A stretch of 5,638 bases of DNA from Rhodoferax sp. (lineage in GTDB: Bacteria; Pseudomonadota; Gammaproteobacteria; Burkholderiales; Burkholderiaceae_C). The notes below the pieces were generated by a model. It was not told the origin of the DNA. It searched no databases and worked only from the letters and a program-made list of their open reading frames with translations. This document shows positions 1 to 5,432 of the stretch, piece by piece; positions within the stretch are counted from its first letter, which is position 1; each line of letters begins with the position of its first letter. The stretch lies in NCBI GenBank assembly GCA_021737905.1, contig JAIPDA010000155.1:1-5638 (forward strand), in the 5' to 3' direction. Both the position numbers and the translations under genes were made by a program.

Positions 1-527
1 TGGTCAGCCAGCACGATCAATACCAGCGAAGGCGGAATGGCCTGCGCCAGGGTGCCGGAAGCCGTGATGGCCCCTGTGGCAATGGTCCGGCTGTAGCCGT
101 AGCGCAGCATCACGGGCAGCGAAATCAGGCCCATGGAAATCACCGCAGCCGCCACCACACCGGTGGTGGCCGCCAGCAGGGCGCCGACCAGGATCACGGC
201 GATGGCCACGCCCCCGCGCACCGGACCAAAGACCTGGCCGACGGTTTCCAGCAGGTCCTCGGCCATGCCGGATCGCTCCAGAATGATGCCCATGAAGGTG
301 AAGAAGGGGATGGCCAGCAAGGTGTCGTTTTGCATGATGCCGAAGATGCGCAAGGGCAGTGCCTGGAACATGGCGGCGGGGAAAATGCCCGCTTCGATAC
401 CGACAAAACCAAAAGCCAGGCCGACGGCAGCCAGACCGAAGGCCACCGGAAAGCCGGTCAGCAGAACGGCAAAAAGGCCCATGAACATGAGCGGCACAAA
501 CTGTTGCGCCAAAAAAGTGGTTTGCAT
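1..527 (-). CDS. dctM: TRAP transporter large permease subunit DctM (partial, C-terminus beyond left edge)
   Basis: This is the N-terminal 175 residues of the 12-TM-type large permease of a tripartite ATP-independent periplasmic (TRAP) transporter. With DctQ it forms the inner-membrane, sodium-driven channel that takes a carboxylate-type solute from a periplasmic DctP protein. Hydrophobic segments lie at about residues 12-45, 68-84, 106-140 and 160-175. Family signatures include the segment around residues 68-83 (DTLLAIPFFTFMG), ATTGVVAAAV (120-129) and GTLAQAIPPSLVLIVLAD (158-175), which is characteristic of DctM. A full-length member has about 430 residues, so roughly 60% is outside the window. 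The start ATG (527-525) follows the dctQ stop codon TAA (530-528) with no gap. A GGAG about 8 nt upstream, inside the end of dctQ, serves as ribosome binding site, so the two genes are co-transcribed and probably translationally coupled. The substrate cannot be read from this subunit. Confidence 0.93.
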   Translation of the reverse strand, partial: MQTTFLAQQFVPLMFMGLFAVLLTGFPVAFGLAAVGLAFGFVGIEAGIFPAAMFQALPLRIFGIMQNDTLLAIPFFTFMGIILERSGMAEDLLETVGQVFGPVRGGVAIAVILVGALLAATTGVVAAAVISMGLISLPVMLRYGYSRTIATGAITASGTLAQAIPPSLVLIVLAD

Positions 528-1130
528 TTATTTGTCTCCGGCCAGCAGGCGGGCAGTTTTGGCTTCAAGTTCTTCGAGGCGCTTTTGCTCGTCGGATTTG
601 CTGTTTTCGCTGCTCAGAACATCGGGCCCTTCGCCTCTTAAAAAGGCGACACGTTTGACCATCTCGGACAGGGCTTGCAGCAGCAGCAGGGCAAAACCCA
701 GGGGAATCAAGACATAGGCCGGCCAGCGGATCAGTCCGCCGGCGTTTTGCGACATTTCGCCGCTGACCAGCGCCTGCATGAAAAACGGCCAGCCCAGGGC
801 GATGGTGATCAGGCAAAAGGGAATCAGCACGAACGCGATGCCCAGCACGTCAACCCAGTTACGGGCGCGGTCGCTGAGCTTGGTCGAGATGAAGTCGATG
901 CGCACATGCGAGTTCTTTAAAAAGCCATAACCGGCGCCCAGCATGAAGACGGCGGCAAACAAATACCACTGGATCTCCAGCAGGCCGTTTGAGCTCATGT
1001 TGAAGATTTTGCGCACCAGCGCGTTGCCGGCGCTGATGAGCGTGGTGGCCAAAATCAGCCACATCGTCAGCCGGCCGACCAGGGTGTTCACCCCGTCCAC
1101 AGCTTTGGATAACTTCAAAAGCAGTTTCAT
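528..1130 (-). CDS. dctQ: TRAP transporter small permease subunit DctQ
   Basis: This is the four-helix small membrane subunit of a TRAP transporter, 200 residues from the chosen start, which pairs with DctM encoded immediately downstream. Hydrophobic helices lie at about residues 20-38, 54-72, 96-114 and 137-155. DctQ hallmarks are visible: E52 and W55 before helix 2, the loop motif HVRIDF (75-80), and the late RWPAYVLIPLG segment (135-145) leading into the last helix. The tail from about residue 165 is hydrophilic and strongly charged (EQKRLEELEAK, 181-191) and probably forms a short cytoplasmic helix or coiled coil. An upstream in-frame ATG at 1166 would add 12 residues. I prefer 1130 because MKLLLKLSKAVDGVNTL is the usual DctQ beginning and a weak GGGA lies a few bases upstream. 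No dctP gene precedes it; the neighbouring gene on that side is divergent. Confidence 0.93.
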   Translation of the reverse strand: MKLLLKLSKAVDGVNTLVGRLTMWLILATTLISAGNALVRKIFNMSSNGLLEIQWYLFAAVFMLGAGYGFLKNSHVRIDFISTKLSDRARNWVDVLGIAFVLIPFCLITIALGWPFFMQALVSGEMSQNAGGLIRWPAYVLIPLGFALLLLQALSEMVKRVAFLRGEGPDVLSSENSKSDEQKRLEELEAKTARLLAGDK

Positions 1131-1382
1131 GTTTCGTCCCAGGTAACAGGCCCCGTGTTCAATCATGGCCCTTCAGCGCCATGCTGGTTGGCTAAGGTGT
1201 TCGGAAGCGGTCTCGTAGTTTATCGACAACTGGTCCCGCCTGACTGCATTTGGGGCACATTCAGAATGAAAATTCATCATTCACCTTGCAAAACCAGCTT
1301 TTTAGATGGAAAGTAAGGTCCAAAGCTCGATTGCGCAGGTGCCACAATCATTTCTCAGCAAAATATTTTCAATGCAACTGCC
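1131..1382. promoter_or_regulatory. Divergent spacer between the dctQM operon and the EgtB/SenA-like gene
   Basis: This non-coding spacer of 252 bases must hold the start signals of the minus-strand TRAP genes and of the plus-strand iron enzyme gene, unless dctQ is served otherwise. The part from about 1255 to 1380 is clearly more AT-rich than the surrounding genes, as expected for a promoter. I could not find a convincing sigma-70 pair of -35 and -10 hexamers on either strand. I also found no sigma-54 GG-N10-GC element and no terminator hairpin with a T-run. Small reading frames here lack a ribosome binding site and family resemblance, so I treat the stretch as regulatory. Confidence 0.45.
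1264..1282. repeat. AT-rich inverted repeat upstream of the SenA-like gene
   Basis: Two nested inverted repeats share this site. ATGAA-AA-TTCAT occupies 1266-1277, and GAATGA-N7-TCATTC spans 1264-1282. It lies about 100 bases upstream of the EgtB/SenA-like start, a plausible operator position for a dimeric regulator. Both repeats are short and AT-rich, so they could arise by chance; no known operator consensus was recognised. Confidence 0.3.
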
Positions 1383-2663
1383 ATGCTTTCCTCTGCGCCT
1401 GCGCCCGACAACAGCCCGGGCTTGATCGACTCCTCCGGCATCCGCCAGGGTGGGCGCGAAGTCTTGTCGCTGGCCTTGATGGATGCGCGCAACCACACGC
1501 TGCACTTGCTCAGGCAGTTTCAGCAGTCTTTGGAAGCTGACGGTTTTTCAGTTCCTTGCCTGCCTATTCTCAACCCGCCCCTGTGGGAGGTGGGTCACTT
1601 GGGTTGGTTTCAGGAGCGCTGGATCGGCCGCAATCTGCAGCGCCAGCAGGGTGCCCGGTGCGACCCCAGCGCAGCATGCCTGCCGTCCATCGAGCCCAAT
1701 GCCGACCGCTGGTGGGACTCCAGCCATGTGGCGCACCAAAGCCGCTGGTCGCTGGACTTACCCGGGGTGGAGGACTGCCGCGCCTACTTGCTGCAAACCC
1801 TGGACAGCACGCTGGGCCTGCTGGAAAAAGCCGGGGACTCTGACCAGGCACTTTATTTTTACCGTCTCTGCCTTTTTCATGAGGACATGCATGCCGAGGC
1901 GATGACTGCGGCATTGCAAGCGCTTGGTTTGCCGCTGGACGCGCCCTTGCGCAAGGCATTGACGCCGGCCGCCATGACCCTGCGTGAGCCCTTGCACATG
2001 CCGGCCACGCGCTGGCCTTTGGGCAGCGCTGCCGAGAGCCCTGGTTTTGTGTTTGACAACGAGGCCGGTCAGCATGATGTGAACGTACCCGAATTCGAGA
2101 TCGATGCGCAGCCCGTCAGCTGGGCGCAGTATGTGGAGTTTGTGGCGGATGGCGGCTACGACCGCAGTGAGCTGTGGTGTGCAGAAGGCTGGCACTGGTT
2201 GCAGGAAATCAGCCGGTCAGAAGGGCGGCGCGGGCCGCGCTATGTTGAGCAGATCGGCGTGGCCAGCGGTGCGGTGATGCAAACGCGTTTTGGTCAGTCG
2301 CAGCGCATGTCGGGTCAGCAGCCGGCCATGCACATGAGTTGGTGGGAGGCCGACGCCTGGTGCCGCTGGGCCGGGCGGCGTTTGCCCTTTGAAGTCGAGT
2401 GGGAGATGGCAGCGCACAGCGCCGACAGGCGCGGTTTTCGCTGGGGTGATGTGTGGGAGTGGACGGGCAACAATTTTGCGCCTTACCCCGGCTTTCAGGC
2501 CGGCCCGTATGCAGACTACTCAGCGCCCTGGTTCGGCACCCACAAAGCCTTGCGAGGCGGCTCCTTTGCCACGCGGGCACGCATGAAGTCGCCCAAGTAC
2601 CGCAATTTTTACTTGCCCGAGCGGGACGATATTTTTTGTGGTTTCAGGTCCTGCGCGCTGTGA
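1383..2663 (+). CDS. senA: EgtB-superfamily non-heme iron synthase, selenoneine synthase SenA-like
   Basis: This 426-residue enzyme has the two-domain layout of EgtB/OvoA/SenA enzymes, which use iron and O2 to attach sulfur or selenium to the imidazole of hercynine or histidine. The N-terminal DinB_2-like helical part (about 30-180) carries the expected three-histidine iron site: H72 in WEVGHLGWFQE, and H166 and H170 in HEDMHAE. The C-terminal FGE-sulfatase (formylglycine-enzyme fold) part (about 205-426) shows VSWAQY, WWEADAWCRWAGRRLPFEVEWE, WGDVWEWT, LRGGSFATR (389-397), YRNFY (406-410) and GFRSC (420-424). Canonical ergothioneine EgtB usually has KWHLAHTTWFFE-like and RW-F-SGLRLA-like versions of the first and last motifs. 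The WE-GH-GWFQE-W and ERDD-F-GFR-C versions seen here fit, from memory, the SenA branch that makes selenoneine from hercynine and selenoglucose. OvoA is excluded because there is no methyltransferase domain. No senB, senC or egtD is visible, so the substrate is inferred. The start ATG lacks a clear Shine-Dalgarno; the next ATG (residue 33) would cut into the first helix. The 3' end overlaps the opposing regulator gene. Confidence 0.68.
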   Translation: MLSSAPAPDNSPGLIDSSGIRQGGREVLSLALMDARNHTLHLLRQFQQSLEADGFSVPCLPILNPPLWEVGHLGWFQERWIGRNLQRQQGARCDPSAACLPSIEPNADRWWDSSHVAHQSRWSLDLPGVEDCRAYLLQTLDSTLGLLEKAGDSDQALYFYRLCLFHEDMHAEAMTAALQALGLPLDAPLRKALTPAAMTLREPLHMPATRWPLGSAAESPGFVFDNEAGQHDVNVPEFEIDAQPVSWAQYVEFVADGGYDRSELWCAEGWHWLQEISRSEGRRGPRYVEQIGVASGAVMQTRFGQSQRMSGQQPAMHMSWWEADAWCRWAGRRLPFEVEWEMAAHSADRRGFRWGDVWEWTGNNFAPYPGFQAGPYADYSAPWFGTHKALRGGSFATRARMKSPKYRNFYLPERDDIFCGFRSCAL

Positions 2664-3769
2664 TTGGTTTTTTCCTGCCGGTAACGCCACCATGGCAAGT
2701 GGGCGCGCAAGGCCAGTACCTGGCCGCTTTGTGCCCCTTCAGCGCTGTAGCCGGGCAACTGCGCCAGCGTGGCCGCCCAAGCCCTGCTTTGCAGGGCTTG
2801 CAACAAGGCCAGCACGGGCGGCTGCGTCAGCGCTGATTTGAGGCACACCAGGTGGTAGCGCTCGCGCACCAGCGCAATGAAGTCCAGTCCTTTTTCAAGC
2901 GCTGCCGCCTCAATGCCCAGGCCGGCGTCTGCTGCGCCGCTGGCCACCGCCTGCGCCACGGCGGCATGCGAAGGCTCTTGCGTGGCGTAACCGTGGATGC
3001 CGGCCGGATCGATGCGTTGTTGTGCCAGTAACTCATCGAGCAGCACGCGCGTGCCGGTGCCGCTGGCGCGGTTGATGTAGCGCAAGCCCGGGCGCAGCAG
3101 GTCCGGCAGGCTGGTGATGCCCAGCGGATTGCCGCGCGCCACCAAGAGGCCCTGCATCCGGAAAGAAAAGCCTATCAGCTTGTGCAGCCCGGGTTTGAGT
3201 TGGCGCCTGTAAGCCAGCGCCGCCTGAGAGTCAGAGCCGGGTCGCTCCAAGGTGTGAAAACCGGCCATCTGGCAGCGTCCGGCGTTCAGCGCGGCAATCG
3301 CGTCCACACTGCCCATGAAACGGATGTCCATGTGCAGACCGCCGGGCGCGGTGTGCTGACGCAGTGCTGCCAGCGCCGCGTCATGGCTGGCGTAAAGCAC
3401 CAGCACGTGGGCATTGTCGTCAAAGGCCATGGCCAGTGCGCGCTCGATGTCGCCGCGCAGGGCTTCAATTTGGGGCGCCAGGCGCGCCTGAGCCTGGCGC
3501 TCGGCCCACAGTAATTTCTGGCCGAACTCGGTGAGCAGCGCACGCTGGCCTTTTTCCCAGACGATCAGCGGGTGGCCCAGCGATTGCTCGGCGTCTTTGA
3601 GGCCCCCCCAGACATGGCGGTAGGACAGTCCCAGGTGGCGAGCGGCACCCGAAATCGAGCCGTGTTCGCGCACCGCATGCAGCAGGTCCAGCAAAGGGTT
3701 GCGGATCAACGCGTTCGGGCTGCGTTCGGCAGACAGCTGGTAAGACAGTTGGACTTTGTGCATGGGCAT
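2609..3769 (-). CDS. ModE-type winged-helix regulator fused to an oxyanion-binding PBP-like domain
   Basis: This 386-residue cytoplasmic transcription regulator probably senses tungstate or molybdate. Residues 22-88 form a ModE/LysR-like winged helix: LLDLLHAVREHGSISGAARH, LGLSYRHVWGGLKDAE, then the wing ending LTEFGQKLLWAERQAQARLAP. A linker helix (about 88-115) leads to a periplasmic-binding-protein-like domain (COG1910/PF12727 type, about 120-345). That domain contains GSVDAIAALNAGRCQMAGFH, the anion-loop-like RASGTGTR (234-241), SHAAVAQAVASGAADAGLGI (267-286) and FIALVRERYHLVC (297-309). It has no signal peptide, so the binding domain acts inside the cell. The usual ModE TOBE (Mop) domain is replaced by this fold. 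The gene is divergent from tupBCA across a 176-base spacer, which strongly suggests it controls that operon and perhaps itself. ATG 3769 or ATG 3763 (MHKVQLSY) could be the start; neither has a good ribosome binding site. The last 18 codons overlap the convergent SenA-like gene. Confidence 0.88.
   Translation of the reverse strand: MPMHKVQLSYQLSAERSPNALIRNPLLDLLHAVREHGSISGAARHLGLSYRHVWGGLKDAEQSLGHPLIVWEKGQRALLTEFGQKLLWAERQAQARLAPQIEALRGDIERALAMAFDDNAHVLVLYASHDAALAALRQHTAPGGLHMDIRFMGSVDAIAALNAGRCQMAGFHTLERPGSDSQAALAYRRQLKPGLHKLIGFSFRMQGLLVARGNPLGITSLPDLLRPGLRYINRASGTGTRVLLDELLAQQRIDPAGIHGYATQEPSHAAVAQAVASGAADAGLGIEAAALEKGLDFIALVRERYHLVCLKSALTQPPVLALLQALQSRAWAATLAQLPGYSAEGAQSGQVLALRAHLPWWRYRQEKTNHSAQDLKPQKISSRSGK
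2778..2800. repeat. Perfect 10-bp inverted repeat with 3-nt loop inside the regulator gene
   Basis: CAAGCCCTGC (2778-2787), a TTT loop and GCAGGGCTTG (2791-2800) form a perfect inverted repeat with no mismatch. It lies in the coding sequence of the minus-strand regulator, encoding about residues 324-331 (LQALQSRA). The transcript could fold into a stable GC-rich triloop hairpin. No T-run follows on either strand, so it is not an intrinsic terminator. It may be a chance product of GC-rich leucine, alanine and glutamine codons, or an mRNA structure. Confidence 0.75.
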
Positions 3770-3783
3770 GTGGACTTGTGGGC

Positions 3784-3794
3784 TTGATTATCAA
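3784..3794. promoter_or_regulatory. Palindrome TTGAT-T-ATCAA, candidate operator over the regulator's -10 region
   Basis: This perfect 5-1-5 palindrome lies 15 bases upstream of the regulator's first ATG on the minus strand. Read on that strand it includes GATAAT, a near-consensus -10 hexamer. A protein bound here would block transcription of the regulator gene, which is compatible with autorepression. The site is short and its role is inferred from position only. Confidence 0.35.
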
Positions 3795-3810
3795 TGGCGG
3801 CCTGGTGGAC

Positions 3811-3827
3811 GCCGCAGTCGCTGCGGC
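3811..3827. repeat. GC-rich inverted repeat GCCGCAG-TCG-CTGCGGC in the divergent spacer
   Basis: This perfect 7-bp inverted repeat with a 3-base centre lies at about the -35 position relative to the candidate -10 of the minus-strand regulator. No T-run follows on either strand, so it is not an intrinsic terminator. It may be an operator half-site pair for the dimeric ModE-type regulator, or a simple hairpin. Confidence 0.5.
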
Positions 3828-3945
3828 CCCTCCAAAAAAGGCCTGATTCCTATGCAAAAGGCTTCATAGCTCGCCATTACCGATGCGTCAAAAGAGCGAA
3901 GTAACTAGGCTACAGTGCGCAAGCCTTCGCGGGCGCATCGCTTTT

Positions 3946-4710
3946 ATGAACACTTTCCAAGACAGCGTCCTCACCGCTTTTTCACTCATCACCTCGCTGG
4001 ACCCGGTGCTGGCCGGCATCGTGCTGCGATCGCTGGCTGTCAGCGCCTGTGCCTGCGTGCTGGCCTGCAGTCTGGGTTTGGTGCTGGGGGCCTGGCTGGG
4101 TGTGGCCCGCTTTGCAGGGCGCGGTGTGGTGCTGGCTTTGCTCAACACCGCGCTGGCGCTGCCCTCGGTGGTGGTGGGTCTGGTGGTGTACCTGCTGCTG
4201 TCGCGCTCGGGCCCGCTGGGTTTTCTGGGCTGGCTTTTTTCTTTCAAGGCCATGGTGTTGGCGCAAGCCGTGTTGGTGCTGCCTGTGGTGACTGCGCTGG
4301 TGCGTCAGAGCATTGACGACGCCGAGCGCCTGCATGGCGAACAGTTGCAGTCGCTGGGCGCGGGCACTGGCTGGCGCGGCCTGATTTTGCTGTGGGACGA
4401 GCGCTACGCTTTGCTGACTGTGGTGATTGCGGCTTTCGGCCGGGCCATCTCTGAGGTGGGTGCGGTGATGGTGGTGGGCGGCAACATCGAAGGCTTCACG
4501 CGCGTGATGACCACCGCCATTGCCCTGGAAACCAGCAAGGGCGACTTGCCTTTGGCGCTGGCCCTGGGCGTGTTGCTGCTGTTGGTGGTGTTGCTGCTGA
4601 ACGCCTTGATTGCCTTGATCCGTTACTGGCGGGAAGGCCGCGAAATGCAGGGCGACACGGCCAGCCGCCACCCGGCCGACCGTTCTGCCAGCTTGGGGCC
4701 AGCCGGATGA
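3946..4710 (+). CDS. tupB: Tungstate ABC transporter permease TupB
   Basis: This 254-residue inner-membrane permease of a TupABC-type importer probably forms a homodimeric channel for tungstate delivered by TupA. Hydrophobic segments lie at about residues 22-53, 59-86, 102-118, 155-177 and 203-226. The cytoplasmic coupling loop resembles the ABC permease EAA motif (GEQLQSLGAGTGWRGLILLW, 131-150). The following FGRAISEVGAVMVVGGNI (164-181) and TRVMTTAIALETSKGDLP (185-202) are typical of TupB. The tail (about 228-254) is hydrophilic. An upstream in-frame ATG at 3883 would add 21 charged residues unlike the family. ATG 3946 gives the expected length, although no clear Shine-Dalgarno precedes it. 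The stop codon overlaps the tupC start by 4 bases (ATGA), so the two are co-translated. Related molybdate or vanadate permeases are alternatives, but the motifs and the tupA neighbour favour tungstate. Confidence 0.88.
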   Translation: MNTFQDSVLTAFSLITSLDPVLAGIVLRSLAVSACACVLACSLGLVLGAWLGVARFAGRGVVLALLNTALALPSVVVGLVVYLLLSRSGPLGFLGWLFSFKAMVLAQAVLVLPVVTALVRQSIDDAERLHGEQLQSLGAGTGWRGLILLWDERYALLTVVIAAFGRAISEVGAVMVVGGNIEGFTRVMTTAIALETSKGDLPLALALGVLLLLVVLLLNALIALIRYWREGREMQGDTASRHPADRSASLGPAG

Positions 4711-5432
4711 ACGCGCTGCACGAAGGCGGCCCGCAGCATGCCGGTGATGTTCTGATCTCGCTGCGCGAGGCCAGCGTGCACTTCGGCCCTTTTGCGGCAC
4801 TCTCCGCTTGCACGTTGAACATTGCGCGCGGCGAGCGGGTGGCGCTGGTGGGCGCCAACGGCAGCGGTAAGAGCACTTTGCTGCGCCTGATTCATGGCTT
4901 GCTGCCGGCCTCCGGCGGGGTGAGGCTGCGCCCGCATGCCGCCCCGCAGGCCATGCTGTTTCAGCGCCCTTACATGCTGCGCACCAGTGCGCAAAACAAT
5001 GTGGCCCTAGGCTTGTGGATGGCCGGCGCCGCCTGGCGTTCGGCGCGCGTGCAGGCGCTGGACGCGCTCGCCCAGGTGGGGTTGGCAGCACTTGCGCAGC
5101 AGCCGGCTAAAACGCTTTCCGGTGGGCAGCAGCAGCGGCTGGCGCTGGCACGCGCCCGGGCTCTTCAACCAGAAGTCTTGCTGCTAGATGAGCCCACCTC
5201 CAGCCTGGACCCGGCCGCCAAGCGCGAGGTCGAAACCCTGATGGCCGAGTTCGCTGCCGCCGGCATGACGCTGGTTTTCAGCAGCCACAACCTGGGCCAG
5301 GTCAAGCGCCTGGCCAGCCGGGTGATTTACCTCGAGCAGGGACAAATACTTGCTGACGCGCCGGTGCACGATTTTTTCAACCGGCCGCTGCCACCGGCAG
5401 CTGCACAATTTTTAAAAGGGGAATTAGGATGA
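4707..5432 (+). CDS. tupC: Tungstate ABC transporter ATP-binding protein TupC
   Basis: This 241-residue cytoplasmic ATPase powers the TupB channel. All nucleotide-binding elements are intact: Walker A GANGSGKST (49-57), Q-loop glutamine Q86 in LFQRP, ABC signature LSGGQQQR (137-144), Walker B VLLLDE (157-162) with catalytic E162, D-loop SSLD (165-168) and H-loop H194 in SSHNLGQVKRLA. The chain ends shortly after the core domain (VIYLEQGQILADAPVHDFF) and has no C-terminal TOBE domain. This separates it from ModC and fits TupC-type ATPases, which are usually about 210-250 residues. It overlaps the upstream tupB stop and the downstream tupA start by 4 bases each, so the three proteins should be made in a coupled fashion. 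Specificity comes from the neighbouring genes, because the ATPase alone resembles many importer ATPases. Confidence 0.9.
   Translation: MNALHEGGPQHAGDVLISLREASVHFGPFAALSACTLNIARGERVALVGANGSGKSTLLRLIHGLLPASGGVRLRPHAAPQAMLFQRPYMLRTSAQNNVALGLWMAGAAWRSARVQALDALAQVGLAALAQQPAKTLSGGQQQRLALARARALQPEVLLLDEPTSSLDPAAKREVETLMAEFAAAGMTLVFSSHNLGQVKRLASRVIYLEQGQILADAPVHDFFNRPLPPAAAQFLKGELG
5416..5421 (+). promoter_or_regulatory. Ribosome binding site of tupA
   Basis: The purine-rich AAGGGG lies 7 bases before the tupA ATG, inside the last codons of tupC. It is the strongest Shine-Dalgarno in the window, whereas tupB and tupC have weak ones. This fits the higher amount of binding protein that ABC importers need, and it confirms the tupA start. 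Confidence 0.7.

Larger units (their letters stand above)
3770..3945. promoter_or_regulatory. Divergent control region between the ModE-PBP regulator and tupBCA
   Basis: This 176-base non-coding spacer contains the promoters of both the minus-strand regulator and the plus-strand tungstate importer operon. A GATAAT hexamer on the minus strand (within 3784-3794) is one mismatch from the -10 consensus, but no matching -35 hexamer lies 17 bases upstream. On the plus strand a TACAGT (3911-3916) is a possible but weak -10. The spacer holds an 11-bp palindrome (3784-3794), a 7-bp stem hairpin (3811-3827), an AAAAGGC heptamer repeated at 3836 and 3856, and CTATG/CATAG (3850-3869). No match to the E. 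coli ModE operator pattern (TATAT halves with dyad symmetry) was seen. The weak promoters and the dyads suggest control by the neighbouring regulator. Confidence 0.6.

Noticed and set aside
133..717. Plus-strand open frame of 194 codons opposite dctM and dctQ
   Set aside because: Its composition is low in complexity (S, R, K, P, M). It runs antisense to two recognised TRAP permease genes and has no ribosome binding site.
1250..1540. Plus-strand open frame of 96 codons starting in the spacer and overlapping the start of the SenA-like gene
   Set aside because: It has no ribosome binding site and no family resemblance, and most of its length is out of frame with a recognised enzyme.
1383..2663. 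OvoA (5-histidylcysteine sulfoxide synthase) as identity of the iron enzyme
   Set aside because: OvoA carries an additional C-terminal SAM methyltransferase domain. This protein ends directly after the FGE-sulfatase domain.
2660..2680. T-run GGTTTTTTCC just after the SenA-like stop codon, considered as an intrinsic terminator
   Set aside because: No stable stem directly precedes it; only a 4-bp CAGG-T-CCTG dyad is nearby. The segment is also coding on the opposite strand.
3811..3840. Hairpin followed by CCCCTCC and an A-run, considered as a terminator
   Set aside because: On the plus strand the stem is followed by C and A, and on the minus strand no T-run follows the stem. Neither orientation fits an intrinsic terminator.
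3982..5091. Long open frame on the minus strand opposite tupB and tupC (369 codons)
   Set aside because: It is rich in Q, H, R and A with no domain. It is an antisense shadow of two clearly coding GC-rich genes with intact family motifs.
4707..5432. ModC (molybdate ATPase) as identity of the ATPase
   Set aside because: ModC is about 350 residues with a C-terminal TOBE domain. This protein ends at 241 residues and is flanked by TupB- and TupA-type genes.
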